A stretch of DNA of 64,000 nt from Roseobacter sp. SK209-2-6 (GCF_000169455.1 NZ_AAYC01000003.1:186001-250000), one strand, 5' to 3'; counted from the first letter of the stretch, positions 14,414 to 24,532 are shown. Program-made: numbers and translations. The notes: a model not told the origin generated them from the letters alone.

Positions 14414-15487
14414 TCAGTCAATCTGAATATCAGCCCAAATCAAACGGTGACGGCTGGCCCGATTAGCAGGGTGCTCTGGATCAAGCGGCCAGAGCACCCC
14501 AGCGTCCAAAACAGTCAAATCCCGCGATGGGAGAAGGTAGGAAACGCGCATCCTGCCTGCCTTTGCCCATTCGACGGTCTCTGAACCTCCGCCTTCCCCT
14601 TGTGGCGCTGGGTCTTGCAATCGCGAATCTTCCAACAGATCACGCATGGCGGATCGGTAGCCCTGACCTCGCCTAGGATCCAGATTTGCCCCCCCGAGGA
14701 GCACAAATTGACTGTCGGGTGGTGAAGGAAGACCCGGCAAAGCCCCATCCAGAAAGACCTGCCACAGCCGGATTTCATCTCTGTTGCGCAGCCCATTGCG
14801 ATCCTCGACCCCATCAAACAGGGGGGTGCCGGCCTGAAAACACAACAGTTGTAGAACCTGGCCATTTGTGAGGTTGATGGGAATGACCCAATGCGCCGTG
14901 GTCGCAAGGCGCAGAATATCCAAGGCTTCCTTTGAAAAGTACTCTGTCCCATCCTTGCCCTTTGGAAGACTGGCCCCTGGCAGGTCTTTCCAGAGTAGGG
15001 TGGACAGATCCGTGACCCCAGCATTCGCAATGGGCAAACGAGACAACAAGGCTATGCCTCCCTTGCCAGTAAACCTTGCATAGCCTTGGGCATCTCCCGG
15101 ACCATTCAACAGCCCGTCCCCATCCAGATCCAAACCGGTCCGCATCCCCCGATTGGGTTGAGCCATAAACAGATGAGGATAAGGATGGCCCGCCAATGAC
15201 AGTTTCCGCTCCAGCGCTTTCAACGCCCGAAGTTCAAAATCCCAATCTACCCCCTGCAGCAACAGGATGTCTGGCTGGATCTCCTGAATAACCTGCAACA
15301 CCGCTTTCACCTGAGGATCTGTTCCGCGTTCGATATCGCGCAGCAGCAAACCAGGCCCACGCCGGGAAAACTCTGTGTTATAGGTTGCGATACGCACCCC
15401 CTCCCCCGCTCCAGCCGGGGAAGGGGACTGGATCAGGCCTAAGAGGAACAGTAGCGGAGCAAAAGAGATACGCGCTACTCGCCGCAT
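14414..15487 (-). CDS. Secreted endonuclease/exonuclease/phosphatase-fold protein
   Basis: A signal peptide (RISFAPLLFLLGLIQSPSPAGAG) precedes an EEP-domain protein of 357 residues: RIATYNTEFSRR, PDILLLQGVDWDFE, GIALLSRLPI and FVLLGGANLDPRRGQG correspond to the family's conserved strands; the terminal ASRHRLIWADI resembles the SDHxPV motif. The usual catalytic Glu of LQEV is replaced in QGVDW and the ASRHR pair differs from SDH, so activity may be altered. It overlaps nothing and lies 2 bp downstream of a membrane-protein gene, probably one operon. Substrate (DNA, phosphoester or lipid) cannot be told. Confidence 0.75.
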   Translation of the reverse strand: MRRVARISFAPLLFLLGLIQSPSPAGAGEGVRIATYNTEFSRRGPGLLLRDIERGTDPQVKAVLQVIQEIQPDILLLQGVDWDFELRALKALERKLSLAGHPYPHLFMAQPNRGMRTGLDLDGDGLLNGPGDAQGYARFTGKGGIALLSRLPIANAGVTDLSTLLWKDLPGASLPKGKDGTEYFSKEALDILRLATTAHWVIPINLTNGQVLQLLCFQAGTPLFDGVEDRNGLRNRDEIRLWQVFLDGALPGLPSPPDSQFVLLGGANLDPRRGQGYRSAMRDLLEDSRLQDPAPQGEGGGSETVEWAKAGRMRVSYLLPSRDLTVLDAGVLWPLDPEHPANRASRHRLIWADIQID

Positions 15488-15489
15488 GT

Positions 15490-16323
15490 TCAGGCGGTTT
15501 GCAAAGCATCCGTGTCCGCATAGGCGGCACGGCGCTTTTGGGCGATCAGCTCTGCTATCCGCAGAAATGCAAGCCCGCGCATGATCAGAGATGCCGGCAC
15601 AAAGGCCCAGCCGGCGATCAGCCAGACCAGCATCTGCGGCTTGGTCAGCAAAGCAGAATCCAGCACGCCGGAAGAAAGCTTAAAGAGAACAGGAATAGCA
15701 AAGGGCAGGAGAATCCCTGCAATAATGTTGATACGGCCATCGCGCTGCAATCTGGTGACAACATCGCCGCCTGTCGTGGGATCAAACAATGGCAGGTTGA
15801 CCCAGACATTAAAGGCACCATTCCCTACTGGCCAATTGCCGATACGGATGATCAGAGCAAAACCAGCGATGGTCAGTGCCGCCAGCACATAAGACAGGCT
15901 CGCCGCGCTGCGCACCATCAGCAGGCTGGGTTCCGAGGTCGCCTCTGGCATCATCAGAACAATCAACTGAACAGGAGAGTATTCAAAAGCCAGAACGGGA
16001 CCCAGCTGCATACCCAAGCCATGGATCAAGGCAGTCAGCCCTGTAGGCTCCAGTGGGTGGCGTGCAAGCAGACTAAGCGTCACGATCATCGCAAAACAGG
16101 CCGCAAAGCGCATCCTGTTCAATGGCGGAGCGGCGCGAAACTCCACAAAGCTGGGAAAGCTGGAGAAATACTCAGCAAATGTCAGTGCACCCCCAAGAAG
16201 CGCCATAAAGACGATAATCTCAGGAGAATCCGTGGCTGACACCGGCAAAAGCAACGATGGCAAAGCAATCAGCAATGCAACCAATACTCCGCGGGCCGCC
16301 GCACCTATTATGCGAGCAAACAC
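15490..16323 (-). CDS. Multi-spanning inner-membrane protein
   Basis: The 277-residue frame opens with GTG at 16323 and shows about six to seven hydrophobic segments (GVLVALLIALPSLLLPV; IIVFMALLGGALTFAEYF; FAACFAMIVTLSLLA; LAALTIAGFALII; IIAGILLPFAIPVLFKL; MLVWLIAGWAFVPASLIM). No transporter motif is recognised. It precedes the secreted EEP gene with 2 bp between them, so the two are likely co-expressed and may act together at the envelope. Confidence 0.7.
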   Translation of the reverse strand: MFARIIGAAARGVLVALLIALPSLLLPVSATDSPEIIVFMALLGGALTFAEYFSSFPSFVEFRAAPPLNRMRFAACFAMIVTLSLLARHPLEPTGLTALIHGLGMQLGPVLAFEYSPVQLIVLMMPEATSEPSLLMVRSAASLSYVLAALTIAGFALIIRIGNWPVGNGAFNVWVNLPLFDPTTGGDVVTRLQRDGRINIIAGILLPFAIPVLFKLSSGVLDSALLTKPQMLVWLIAGWAFVPASLIMRGLAFLRIAELIAQKRRAAYADTDALQTA

Positions 16324-16848
16324 TGCGTCTGTTTCCCTTCAAACTGGACCGGACGGTACTTTGCCGTGGCCGTGTTCCAACTTGATGCACCCCTTTTCTC
16401 AAAGACGTGCGTGCCTCAATTTTGCCCCATTTGTGCACAAATTGTGGCAACAGCTCAAGCAAGCAGTTTGAAAACAAAGGCACCTCCCCCTTCAAATCGC
16501 AAAAACTGGTGCCGGTTTGCATCAGATCCAGCGCGCGGATGAGTATTATTCAAGCAGTGAAAAAGACCCCGCGCCGGGCAGCCCGTGACACTAACATACT
16601 GATAAAATGTGAAAGTATTTAAAGCCAGGCCCCAGAATTCTAACTGCAACGGTCCAATCAGACCATTGCAATCGATCCAAATTCGGCCAGAGGCAGGTTC
16701 GCAGTTGATCAAACAAACCCGCCTGAGGGGCAATGCAGCGTAGATTAAGGCGAAACAAGTCAACGAGCGAAATTGCGTCATCTAGCGGACTACATCCCGC
16801 CTCTGACCTTCAACTTGTGAAACAAGGTGCGTCCAACCACAGAGTGGC
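16324..16848. other. 525-bp intergenic region with a 14-bp palindrome
   Basis: No convincing coding frame is present. The clearest structure is the perfect palindrome ATTTGTGCACAAAT at 16429-16442, about 105 bp upstream of the leftward membrane-protein gene, which could be an operator. The region around 16560-16640 is A/T-rich and may hold promoters. Nothing else is recognised. Confidence 0.4.
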
Positions 16849-18465
16849 TCAGAGCCGCATACGGGGCACATCGTTCGGATCTAGCCGCAACTCAATTAAA
16901 AGCGGGCAGTCGCGGGATTCTATCGCTTGGATTGCTGTTTCCAGCTCTTCTGTAGAAGTGACCTGGACCCCTTTGCCGCCCAGCGCTGTTGCAACTTCGG
17001 CAAAAGAGGGCCAATCAAACATCGAGAGACCCGGGTCCATCTTGCGGTCCAGAAACTGGATATGTTCAGCGCCATAGGCACTGTCATTGGCAACAACAAC
17101 GATCAGATCCTGCTTCATGCGCACTGCAGTGTTGAACTCATTGATCCCACCCATCATGAAACCACCATCTCCGGTGAACAGCACAACGGGCCGATTGGGC
17201 ACCGCAAAGCCTGCCCCGATTGCAACTTGTAGTCCCAACCCGATGGAGCCGAAATTTGTTGTCGCGATAAAGCTCTCGGCGTCTGGCACGGAAAGGCGGC
17301 ACCAGACCTCGGTCATAAAGCGCCCCCCATCGGTGGTAAGGAAACGCTCCTTGGGCAGGGTCTCCTCCAATCGGTCGAGCGCATACTCAAAATTCACATA
17401 ACCAGGCTCTGCCTTCTCTGGCTTACCTTTGGGATGGGCGGTCAGCACCTCCATGTCCAATTCTGCGGTAAAGCCACTACCTGGGATCTCCGCTTCATCC
17501 AGCCACCAAACAATGTTCTTTGCCGTCAAACCGGCATCCGCAACAAGAGCCGCATCCGGATGGAAGTTCTTTGAGACCTCGGCAACCGTATCGTTGATCT
17601 GCACCACCCGCTTGCCCTTCATCAGCGCCCCTTTGTCGGTGGTGAATTGATGCAGGCTGGTCCCAAAGGCAACGATGCAATCCGCTTTGCCAATCGCCTC
17701 ATAGGCGGCCGGGGTGGACAGGGTGCCAAAGATATCGATGTTATAGGGATGGCTATTGAACATCCCCTTGGCCTTCAGTGTTGTGGCCAGCGGGGCCTGC
17801 AGCCGATCGGCCAGAGCGGTGATCTCTGCAATGGCGCCAATGGCACCGATGCCTGCCAGAATGATTGGGCGCTTCGCGCTTGCGATCATGCCCACGGCCT
17901 CATCCAGATCATCGCCTTCGGGAACATAGGCCGGCGCATTGAAAGCGGGGAAGACATGGCTCACATGCTCTTCAATCTCCTGCCACATGAAATCTGTAGG
18001 CATGTTCAGAACAATCGGGCGCTTTTCCACCTGAGCGCGGTAAATCGCATGGGCCACATCGTAAGAGGCCGTCTCAGGTGAGCGCATCTGCTCAAACCCC
18101 GCGCCGGTCACCTTGACCGTCTCACGCTGGTCGATGTTTTGCAGGTTATGCGGGTTCGAAACCGCGGTGTCCCCTGCCAAGAGCACCATAGGCACATGAC
18201 CACGGGCACCTTCGGTCAAGGCGGTAATGCAATTGGTCAGGGCCGGCCCGTGGGTAACCGTCGCCACCCCAACCTTTCCCGCCACGCGTCCATAAGCCAG
18301 CGCCATCAGGACCGCGCTCCCTTCATAGGCTACAGGGACAAAATTGCCGCCCCCTTCACGCACATAGTGATCCACCATAAAGAGGTTGGCATCACCCATC
18401 AGCCCGAACATCGTATCCTGCCCATGGTCGGTAAGGGATTGAGCGATGGATTGGTAAACATACAT
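16849..18465 (-). CDS. Thiamine-diphosphate-dependent enzyme, acetolactate-synthase-like
   Basis: The start at 18465 (MYVYQSIAQSLTDHGQDTMF) has AGGAG 7 nt upstream; a longer frame to 18603 lacks support. The 538-residue product has the three-domain ThDP fold: an N-terminal PYR domain with YEGSAVLMALAYGR carrying the catalytic Glu, a central domain (IILAGIGAIG), and a C-terminal PP domain with GDGGFMMGGINEFNTAVR, the ThDP/Mg motif GDG-x-N-like. Members decarboxylate 2-keto acids; without IlvH nearby it is probably a catabolic enzyme rather than the anabolic acetolactate synthase. Substrate unknown. Confidence 0.8.
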   Translation of the reverse strand: MYVYQSIAQSLTDHGQDTMFGLMGDANLFMVDHYVREGGGNFVPVAYEGSAVLMALAYGRVAGKVGVATVTHGPALTNCITALTEGARGHVPMVLLAGDTAVSNPHNLQNIDQRETVKVTGAGFEQMRSPETASYDVAHAIYRAQVEKRPIVLNMPTDFMWQEIEEHVSHVFPAFNAPAYVPEGDDLDEAVGMIASAKRPIILAGIGAIGAIAEITALADRLQAPLATTLKAKGMFNSHPYNIDIFGTLSTPAAYEAIGKADCIVAFGTSLHQFTTDKGALMKGKRVVQINDTVAEVSKNFHPDAALVADAGLTAKNIVWWLDEAEIPGSGFTAELDMEVLTAHPKGKPEKAEPGYVNFEYALDRLEETLPKERFLTTDGGRFMTEVWCRLSVPDAESFIATTNFGSIGLGLQVAIGAGFAVPNRPVVLFTGDGGFMMGGINEFNTAVRMKQDLIVVVANDSAYGAEHIQFLDRKMDPGLSMFDWPSFAEVATALGGKGVQVTSTEELETAIQAIESRDCPLLIELRLDPNDVPRMRL

Positions 18466-18703
18466 GTCGTGGCTCCTGTGATTTTCTGCACCTGCGTTTG
18501 TTGAAGTAATATCCATAGAGTCGCGCGGGTTTTGCGCAAAAACCAAAGTGAACATGAAAAAGTGCGGAGGATTTACGCACAAAATGACAAAGCGATGCGG
18601 CATTCCCGCAAGATTTTACCGGACATCGCGCGGGTAGCGACCTCCATAGAAGCTCCCGACATAATACCGTCCAGCGTAGCGGATCCTTTTAGCCGTCATC
18701 CAA

Positions 18704-18732
18704 CAAGAAAAGCCCGCCATCTCTGGCGGGCC
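18704..18732 (-). terminator. Terminator of clpB
   Basis: On the minus strand GCCCGCCA-GAGA-TGGCGGGC is followed by TTTTCTTG, 27 bp past the clpB stop. It is a canonical stem with a T-rich tail. Confidence 0.8.
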
Positions 18733-18758
18733 TATGTATTTTTGAGCCACACATGATC

Positions 18759-21377
18759 CTAGTGGACCACTGCGTCATCCGGCTTGGGGCGTTCCGAAGT
18801 GCCTAATCGGTCTCCGATCAACAGGCCTTCGGCGCCTGCACTCACTGGTACGATATCGCCGTCCTTCACGTCACCGCTCAGCAAGAGCTCCGCCAGCGGG
18901 TTCTGCAACGCGCGCTGAATGACACGCTTCAAGGGGCGCGCCCCAAAGACCGGGTCATAGCCCTCATCCGCCAACCAGGTCTTGGCGCCTTTGTCCAGCT
19001 CCAGAGTGATCTTGCGCGCAGCCAGCCGTTTGGCCAGGCGGGCAAGCTGGATCTCGACGATGCCGTCCATATCCTTGCGCGCCAAGCGGTCAAAGATGAT
19101 GGTCTCATCCAGACGGTTCAGGAACTCAGGCCGGAAATGCGCCTTCACCGCATCCATCACGTCCCGCCGCGCATCCGAGGCATCGGCCCCCTCCGGCAGC
19201 TGGCTCAGCGCCTGGGCGCCGAGGTTGGAGGTGAGGATGATCAACGTCTGCTTGAAGTCCACGGTGCGGCCCTGGCCATCGGTCAGCATACCGTCATCCA
19301 ACACCTGCAGCAGCACGTTGAACACGTCGGGGTGGGCTTTCTCCACCTCGTCAAACAAGACCACCTGATAGGGACGGCGGCGGACCGCTTCAGTCAGGAC
19401 CCCGCCCTCATCATAGCCGACATAGCCCGGAGGCGCGCCGATCAGCCGGGCCACCGCGTGTTTCTCCATGAACTCGGACATATCCACCCGGACCATGGCA
19501 GAGTCGTCATCAAAGAGGAACTCCGCCACCGCCTTGGTCAGCTCGGTCTTGCCGACGCCGGTCGGACCGAGAAACAGGAAAGAGCCGAGCGGACGGTTCT
19601 CATCATTGAGGCCCGCGCGCGCCCGACGCACCGCATTGGCCACCGCCGTCACCGGCGCGTTCTGGCCAATGACGCGGGAATGCAGCTCATCCTCCATCCG
19701 CAGGAGTTTTTCGCGCTCACCTTCCAGCATTCTGGTTGTCGGGATGCCAGTCCAGCGTTCGACCACCTCAGCAATCTGCGCCGGGCGCACGGCCTCTTCG
19801 ACCATCACGCCCTGCTCTTCGCGGGCCTCGGCCTCGCCCAGCTGCTTTTCCAGCCCAGGGATGACGCCATAGGAGAGCTCCCCGGCTTTGGCCAGATTAC
19901 CTTCGCGCTTGGCGATTTCCAGTTCCGCACGCGCCTTGTCGAGCTGTTCTTTCAGATCGCGGGCCCCGGCCAGCTTGTCGCGTTCGGACTGCCACTGTGC
20001 GGTCATCTCGGCACTTTCCTCCTGCAATTCGGAAAGCTCCTTTTGCAGGGTCTCCAGCCGATCCTTGGAGGCCGCATCATCTTCCAGCTTCAGCGCCTCT
20101 TCCTCGATCTGCATCTGCAGGATCTGACGGTCCAGCGCGTCCAGCGCCTCTGGCTTGCTGTCCACCTGCATGCGCAGGCGACTGGCCGCCTCATCCACCA
20201 GGTCGATGGCTTTGTCGGGCAGGAAGCGGTCGGTGATATAGCGGTTCGATAGCGTTGCCGCTGCGACCAAGGCCGCATCAGCAATGCGCACCCCGTGGTG
20301 GAGTTCGTATTTCTCTTTGATGCCGCGCAGGATCGAGACGGTGTCTTCCACCGTCGGCTCCAAGATCATCACCGGCTGGAAGCGCCGTGCCAGGGCCGCG
20401 TCTTTTTCCACGTATTTGCGGTACTCATCGAGGGTGGTGGCGCCGATGCAGTGCAGCTCCCCGCGCGCCAGCGCCGGTTTGATCAGGTTGGCCGCATCCA
20501 TGGCACCGTCGGATTTGCCGGCCCCCACAAGGGTGTGCATCTCATCAATGAAAAGGATGATCTCACCAGCCGCCTCGGTGACTTCGGTCAGCACCGCTTT
20601 CAGGCGCTCTTCGAATTCGCCGCGGTATTTTGCACCGGCAATCAGCGCGCCCATGTCCAGGGACAGGAGCTGCTTATCGCGCAGACTTTCAGGCACATCA
20701 CCGTTGACGATGCGCAGGGCCATGCCCTCGGCGATCGCGGTTTTACCAACACCTGGTTCACCGATCAGCACCGGATTGTTCTTCGTGCGGCGGCTCAGAA
20801 CCTGCATGGCGCGGCGGATTTCCTCATCCCGGCCAATGATCGGATCAATCTTGCCCTCGCGCGCCGCCTCCGTCAGATCGCGGGCATATTTCTTCAGCGC
20901 CTCATAGCCGTCCTCGGCGGTGGCACTGTCGGCAGTGCGGCCTTTGCGGATATCGTTGATGGCCTCATTTAGCTTTTGCGCCGAGACATCGCCGGCCGCC
21001 AGGGCCTCCTTGGCCTTGGACTTCACCATGCAGAGCGCCATCAGCACCCGTTCAACTGGGACAAAGCTGTCGCCCGCCTTTTCCGCCAGTTTCGCGGCCT
21101 CATCCAGCACCTTCGCGGTTTGGCTATCGAGATAGATCTGACCAGCATCGCCGCTCACTTTGGGCAGTTTGCCAACGGCGGCCTCAACCGCCTCAACCAC
21201 ACGGGCCGGAGTGCCGCCCGCACGGGAGATCAGGTTGCTTGCCAGCCCCTGGTCATCATCCATCAGTGCTTTCAGAAGGTGTTCGGGAACCATGCGCTGG
21301 TGCCCTTCGCGCAGTGCAATGGTCTGCGCCGCCTGCACGAATCCCCGTGCCCGCTCAGTGAACTTGTTCAAGTCCAT
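18759..21377 (-). CDS. clpB: Disaggregating chaperone ClpB
   Basis: ClpB is the Hsp100 disaggregase that, with DnaK, pulls proteins from aggregates in the cytosol. The 872-residue frame starts [20 protein letters not shown], with AAGGAGAG 5 nt before the ATG. It has the Clp N-domain (to about 145), NBD1 with Walker [10 protein letters not shown] near residue 205, a long coiled-coil middle domain (about 400-525), and NBD2 with GPTGVGKTE near 605 and the [17 protein letters not shown] box. Length matches the family. A candidate heat-shock promoter lies upstream and a terminator downstream, so it is monocistronic. Confidence 0.97.
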   Translation of the reverse strand: MDLNKFTERARGFVQAAQTIALREGHQRMVPEHLLKALMDDDQGLASNLISRAGGTPARVVEAVEAAVGKLPKVSGDAGQIYLDSQTAKVLDEAAKLAEKAGDSFVPVERVLMALCMVKSKAKEALAAGDVSAQKLNEAINDIRKGRTADSATAEDGYEALKKYARDLTEAAREGKIDPIIGRDEEIRRAMQVLSRRTKNNPVLIGEPGVGKTAIAEGMALRIVNGDVPESLRDKQLLSLDMGALIAGAKYRGEFEERLKAVLTEVTEAAGEIILFIDEMHTLVGAGKSDGAMDAANLIKPALARGELHCIGATTLDEYRKYVEKDAALARRFQPVMILEPTVEDTVSILRGIKEKYELHHGVRIADAALVAAATLSNRYITDRFLPDKAIDLVDEAASRLRMQVDSKPEALDALDRQILQMQIEEEALKLEDDAASKDRLETLQKELSELQEESAEMTAQWQSERDKLAGARDLKEQLDKARAELEIAKREGNLAKAGELSYGVIPGLEKQLGEAEAREEQGVMVEEAVRPAQIAEVVERWTGIPTTRMLEGEREKLLRMEDELHSRVIGQNAPVTAVANAVRRARAGLNDENRPLGSFLFLGPTGVGKTELTKAVAEFLFDDDSAMVRVDMSEFMEKHAVARLIGAPPGYVGYDEGGVLTEAVRRRPYQVVLFDEVEKAHPDVFNVLLQVLDDGMLTDGQGRTVDFKQTLIILTSNLGAQALSQLPEGADASDARRDVMDAVKAHFRPEFLNRLDETIIFDRLARKDMDGIVEIQLARLAKRLAARKITLELDKGAKTWLADEGYDPVFGARPLKRVIQRALQNPLAELLLSGDVKDGDIVPVSAGAEGLLIGDRLGTSERPKPDDAVVH

Positions 21378-21457
21378 CTTACTCTCCTTTATCAAGCGCC
21401 CGGTTCAGTTGGCGGCGCCCGCTTAGCGGCACGCCCCGTTTCAGGCCTCACAGAATT

Positions 21458-21485
21458 ATTTGGGAGGTCTTGCCGCCTCTTCAAG
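21458..21485 (-). promoter_or_regulatory. Candidate sigma-32 (RpoH) promoter of clpB
   Basis: On the minus strand CTTG (21482-21485) is followed after 17 bp by CCCAAAT (21458-21464). This approximates the alphaproteobacterial RpoH pattern CTTG-N17-CYTATNT with two -10 mismatches, about 80 bp before the clpB start. clpB is a classic heat-shock gene. Confidence 0.45.
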
Positions 21486-21624
21486 ATGATAATGCGCCAA
21501 AATTGCTGCAAATTCCCTGATATGGCGCAAAACAGCGCCCCTGCTGCGGGGATTTTTTGCTTTCCCCTCCGCCATAGCCGCAGTAGGACAGCGCCAATCC
21601 CTGCAGCAAAAACCGGAGCGCCCC

Positions 21625-22356
21625 ATGACCCAGACCACAGCCGACGACCGCCTGATTGTTGCCATGGATGTGCCGGACGCCCTGTCGGGGCTGAAACTGG
21701 CGGAACAACTGGGCGATGCGGTCTCTTTCTACAAGATCGGGCTGGGCATGCTGACAGGCGGCGGCCTCGCCCTGGCCAATGAGCTGAAACAGGAGCAGGG
21801 CAAGCGCATCTTCCTGGATATGAAGCTCTTTGACATCGGCGCCACCGTCGAGAACGCAGTGCGCGGGCTGGCGCAGTTCGACCTGGATTTCCTGACCGTG
21901 CATGGCGACCCCTATGTGGTGAAAGCCGCCAAGGAAGGTGCGGCGGGCAAGGATCTGAAGATCCTGGCGGTGACCATCCTCACCTCGCTGGACCGCGCCG
22001 ACCTGGACGGCGCCCTGATCAAAGAAGGTGAGATCCGCGATCTGGTGCAGGAGCGTGCGGGCAATGCCTTTGCAGCTGGCGCCGATGGGGTAATTGCCAG
22101 CCCGCAGGAAGCCGCCCTGATCCGCGCCCTGCCGGAAGCCGCAGGAAAGCTGATCGTCACCCCCGGTGTGCGCCCGGCGGGTGCTGCCCTCGGTGATCAG
22201 AAACGTGTCGCCACCCCGGCAACAGCCATTGCAGATGGCGCCGATCACATCGTTGTGGGCCGACCGATCTGGCAGGCTGAAGATCCCCGCACAGCGGCAC
22301 AATCGATCCTGCAAGAGCTGCAAAACCAGCAAGCAAGCCATCCTAATCGAGGATAA
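21625..22356 (+). CDS. pyrF: Orotidine 5'-phosphate decarboxylase
   Basis: The enzyme converts OMP to UMP, the last step of de novo pyrimidine synthesis. The 243-residue TIM-barrel protein carries the catalytic D-x-K-x-x-D signature in FLDMKLFDIGATVENAVRG, with DRLIVAMDVPD at the N-terminus, VTPGVRPAG and GADHIVVGRPIWQAEDP at the phosphate-binding end. The ATG at 21625 follows a GC-rich leader without a strong Shine-Dalgarno, but family alignment supports it. It is divergent from clpB. Confidence 0.96.
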   Translation: MTQTTADDRLIVAMDVPDALSGLKLAEQLGDAVSFYKIGLGMLTGGGLALANELKQEQGKRIFLDMKLFDIGATVENAVRGLAQFDLDFLTVHGDPYVVKAAKEGAAGKDLKILAVTILTSLDRADLDGALIKEGEIRDLVQERAGNAFAAGADGVIASPQEAALIRALPEAAGKLIVTPGVRPAGAALGDQKRVATPATAIADGADHIVVGRPIWQAEDPRTAAQSILQELQNQQASHPNRG

Positions 22357-22666
22357 ACCGATCTAGCCCATTTGGTGCTCGTGCGGGTATTCGGCCCGCT
22401 TCTGCCTCTATTTTGGTATACCCAAACCAAAATGCACAAAATTTAGGCGGAATAAAAACATGGTGCCTAATGTATCTTTTAGGGCAGCCAAAAGCGTTTT
22501 TGCTGAATTTACGTAAGGTCAACTTATTCAAGTGGAACGAAAAACCACGTTTTACATGGATTTCTGTGCCAAATTGTCACGTCACAGGAATGTCACATAT
22601 CTATGGAAACCGCGCCATTGCTGCAGCCGCGAAATTTGCGAAACCGCGCCAAATCAAGGATTCTAG

Positions 22667-22745
22667 GGGCAAGACACTCCCCAGACGAAAACCTCTTCCT
22701 GAGTTTCGTCTCCTGCCCCCGCCTAACCCGCGGGGGATTTTCTTT
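22667..22745 (+). ncRNA. Candidate trans-acting small RNA with pyrimidine-rich loop and terminator
   Basis: In the pyrF-NUDIX gap there is a perfect 8-bp stem AGACGAAA/TTTCGTCT (22683-22690, 22704-22711) closing a 13-nt loop ACCTCTTCCTGAG, followed at once by a rho-independent terminator CCCCCGC-N7-GCGGGGG (22716-22736) and ATTTTCTTT. A plausible promoter TTGCGA-N17-GATTCT lies at 22636-22664, predicting a transcript of about 75-80 nt. CCTCTTCC in the loop is complementary to Shine-Dalgarno sequences, as in several alphaproteobacterial sRNAs. The terminator is too far from pyrF to be its obvious end. The prediction rests on structure only. Confidence 0.5.
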
Positions 22746-22770
22746 GGAGCCTTCAATCAGATTTCAACCG

Positions 22771-23181
22771 CTACGCAGTTCCTGCTTCATCCAGGTAATC
22801 CTGCAACCGCTGCGCCAGATGTGGAACCGCCAACTCGTGGCCGCAATAATCCTCTGGTGCCATCAAAGACCAACACTGACCCTCATCCCCCAGCTTTATC
22901 TGCTTAACCAGTTCTGGCGGTTGACGGGTGACAAAGAACCAAACAAGTCCCCGCGGTCTAGAATAGGATCTGGACCAACAAATATCCCCTTCGGGAATTT
23001 TTAGCCCCACTTCCTCCCAGGCCTCTCTCAGCGCGCAGTCCTCAGGCTTTTCCTCTCCTTCGCGCCCACCTCCCATAAGGTCCCAATGCCCCGGGTAGGG
23101 GATCTCTGCCTTGTCGTCCCGCTGAACAACAAGCAAGTCATCCCCAATGAACAGGGCAAGTTTGGCACCGGAGAACTCCAT
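22771..23181 (-). CDS. NUDIX hydrolase
   Basis: A 136-residue single-domain protein with the full Nudix box: GGREGEEKPEDCALREAWEEVG fits G-x5-E-x7-REUXEE-x-GU. Nudix enzymes hydrolyse nucleoside diphosphates linked to another moiety; substrate cannot be inferred. It is divergent from dinB across about 100 bp. A role in sanitising damaged nucleotides would suit the neighbourhood, but is unproven. Confidence 0.85.
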   Translation of the reverse strand: MEFSGAKLALFIGDDLLVVQRDDKAEIPYPGHWDLMGGGREGEEKPEDCALREAWEEVGLKIPEGDICWSRSYSRPRGLVWFFVTRQPPELVKQIKLGDEGQCWSLMAPEDYCGHELAVPHLAQRLQDYLDEAGTA

Positions 23182-23278
23182 GCTTCCTCATATGCAGGGG
23201 GAAAGCGGTAAAGACAATATTGTGGATGCCGGGTAAAATGGGCATAGCCTCCGCAACTGATACGGTTTGGTCGGATCC

Positions 23279-24532
23279 ATGCAAGCCCTGTGCCGCGACT
23301 GCCTTACACAAATTGCTCCGCAACGGCGTTGCCCCCAGTGTGGCAGCCCGCGGATCAAAAGCCATGCGGAGCTCTTCTCTCTCAGCATAGCTCATATGGA
23401 CTGCGATGCTTTCTATGCCAGCGTGGAAAAGCGCGACAATCCTGACCTAGCCAGCAGGCCGGTGATCATTGGTGGCGGCAAGCGCGGCGTGGTCTCTACG
23501 GCTTGCTACGTTGCCCGCATCCGTGGGGTGCGCTCGGCAATGCCGATGTTTCAAGCGCTGAAACTCTGCCCCGATGCAGAGGTGATCAAGCCCCGCATGT
23601 CTGTCTATGTCGAAGTCAGCCGCGCAGTGCGGGCAATGATGGATGAGCTGACGCCGGATGTAGAGCCCCTGTCCCTGGATGAGGCCTTTATGGATCTGAG
23701 CGGCACGGAAAAACTGCATGGCAAACCGCCCGCCGTGATGCTGGCCCGCCTGGTCAAGCGCATGAAGGATGAGTTGGGCATCACCGGCTCAATTGGCCTC
23801 AGCCACAACAAATTTCTGGCCAAAGTTGCCTCTGATCTGGATAAGCCACGCGGCTTTTCGGTGATTGGTAAGGCTGAAACATCGGAATTCTTGCACGATA
23901 AGCCTGTGCGTCTGATTTGGGGCATCGGTCCTGCCGCTCAGGCCAGCCTGGACAAGGCGGGCATCCGCTATTTCTCCGACCTTCTGCGCTGGGAGAAACT
24001 GGACCTGCAGCAACGCTTTGGTGGCATGGGTGAACGCCTCTGGCATCTGGCACGTGGTGAGGACCGGCGACGGGTCTCGGCCCATGCGCCGGTAAAGTCG
24101 ATCTCCAAGGAGACTACATTTTTTGAAGACACCGCCCATATGGAGGTACTGGATGGGCATCTCTGGCGCCTGGCGGAACAGGTCGCAGATAGAGCGAAAG
24201 CCAGAGCCCTGGCCGGGCGCGTGGTGACCCTGAAACTGAAACGCGCCAATCATTCCTCTCTCACCCGGCGCATCTCGCTGCACAGCCCGACGCAATTGGC
24301 GGACACGATCTACCGTCGTTCGCGCGAGTTACTGGATCAGGTCGGGGATGAGGGGCCCTACCGCCTGCTGGGTTGCGGGATTTCCGAACTTGTCCCAGAG
24401 GCGCGGGCCGACACCAGCGGCGACCTGTTGGATCCCATGGCAGGCAAACGCGCTGAGGCAGAACGTGCCACCGACGCCATCCGCAAACGCTTCGGCAATG
24501 ACGCAATCCTAAAAGGCCGCGCCCTGCGCTGA
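23279..24532 (+). CDS. dinB: DNA polymerase IV (Y family) with N-terminal zinc ribbon
   Basis: Error-prone translesion polymerase. The catalytic palm is clear: AHMDCDAFYASVEKRDNP with the first metal-binding Asp and SLDEAFMDLSGT with the D-E pair; STACYVARIRGVRSAMP (finger), HNKFLAKVASDLDKPRG and the little-finger domain follow. Before the palm are about 35 extra residues with CRDC and CPQC pairs forming a zinc ribbon, an addition I associate with Rhodobacterales DinB proteins. The start at 23279 (MQALCRDCLTQI) is chosen to begin at this ribbon. A canonical beta-clamp motif at the C-terminus is not obvious. Confidence 0.93.
   Translation: MQALCRDCLTQIAPQRRCPQCGSPRIKSHAELFSLSIAHMDCDAFYASVEKRDNPDLASRPVIIGGGKRGVVSTACYVARIRGVRSAMPMFQALKLCPDAEVIKPRMSVYVEVSRAVRAMMDELTPDVEPLSLDEAFMDLSGTEKLHGKPPAVMLARLVKRMKDELGITGSIGLSHNKFLAKVASDLDKPRGFSVIGKAETSEFLHDKPVRLIWGIGPAAQASLDKAGIRYFSDLLRWEKLDLQQRFGGMGERLWHLARGEDRRRVSAHAPVKSISKETTFFEDTAHMEVLDGHLWRLAEQVADRAKARALAGRVVTLKLKRANHSSLTRRISLHSPTQLADTIYRRSRELLDQVGDEGPYRLLGCGISELVPEARADTSGDLLDPMAGKRAEAERATDAIRKRFGNDAILKGRALR

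Noticed and set aside
19137-20252. Long plus-strand frame of about 370 codons inside clpB
   Set aside because: It is a shadow of the GC-rich clpB gene; the protein is rich in His, Arg, Gln and Leu with no domain.
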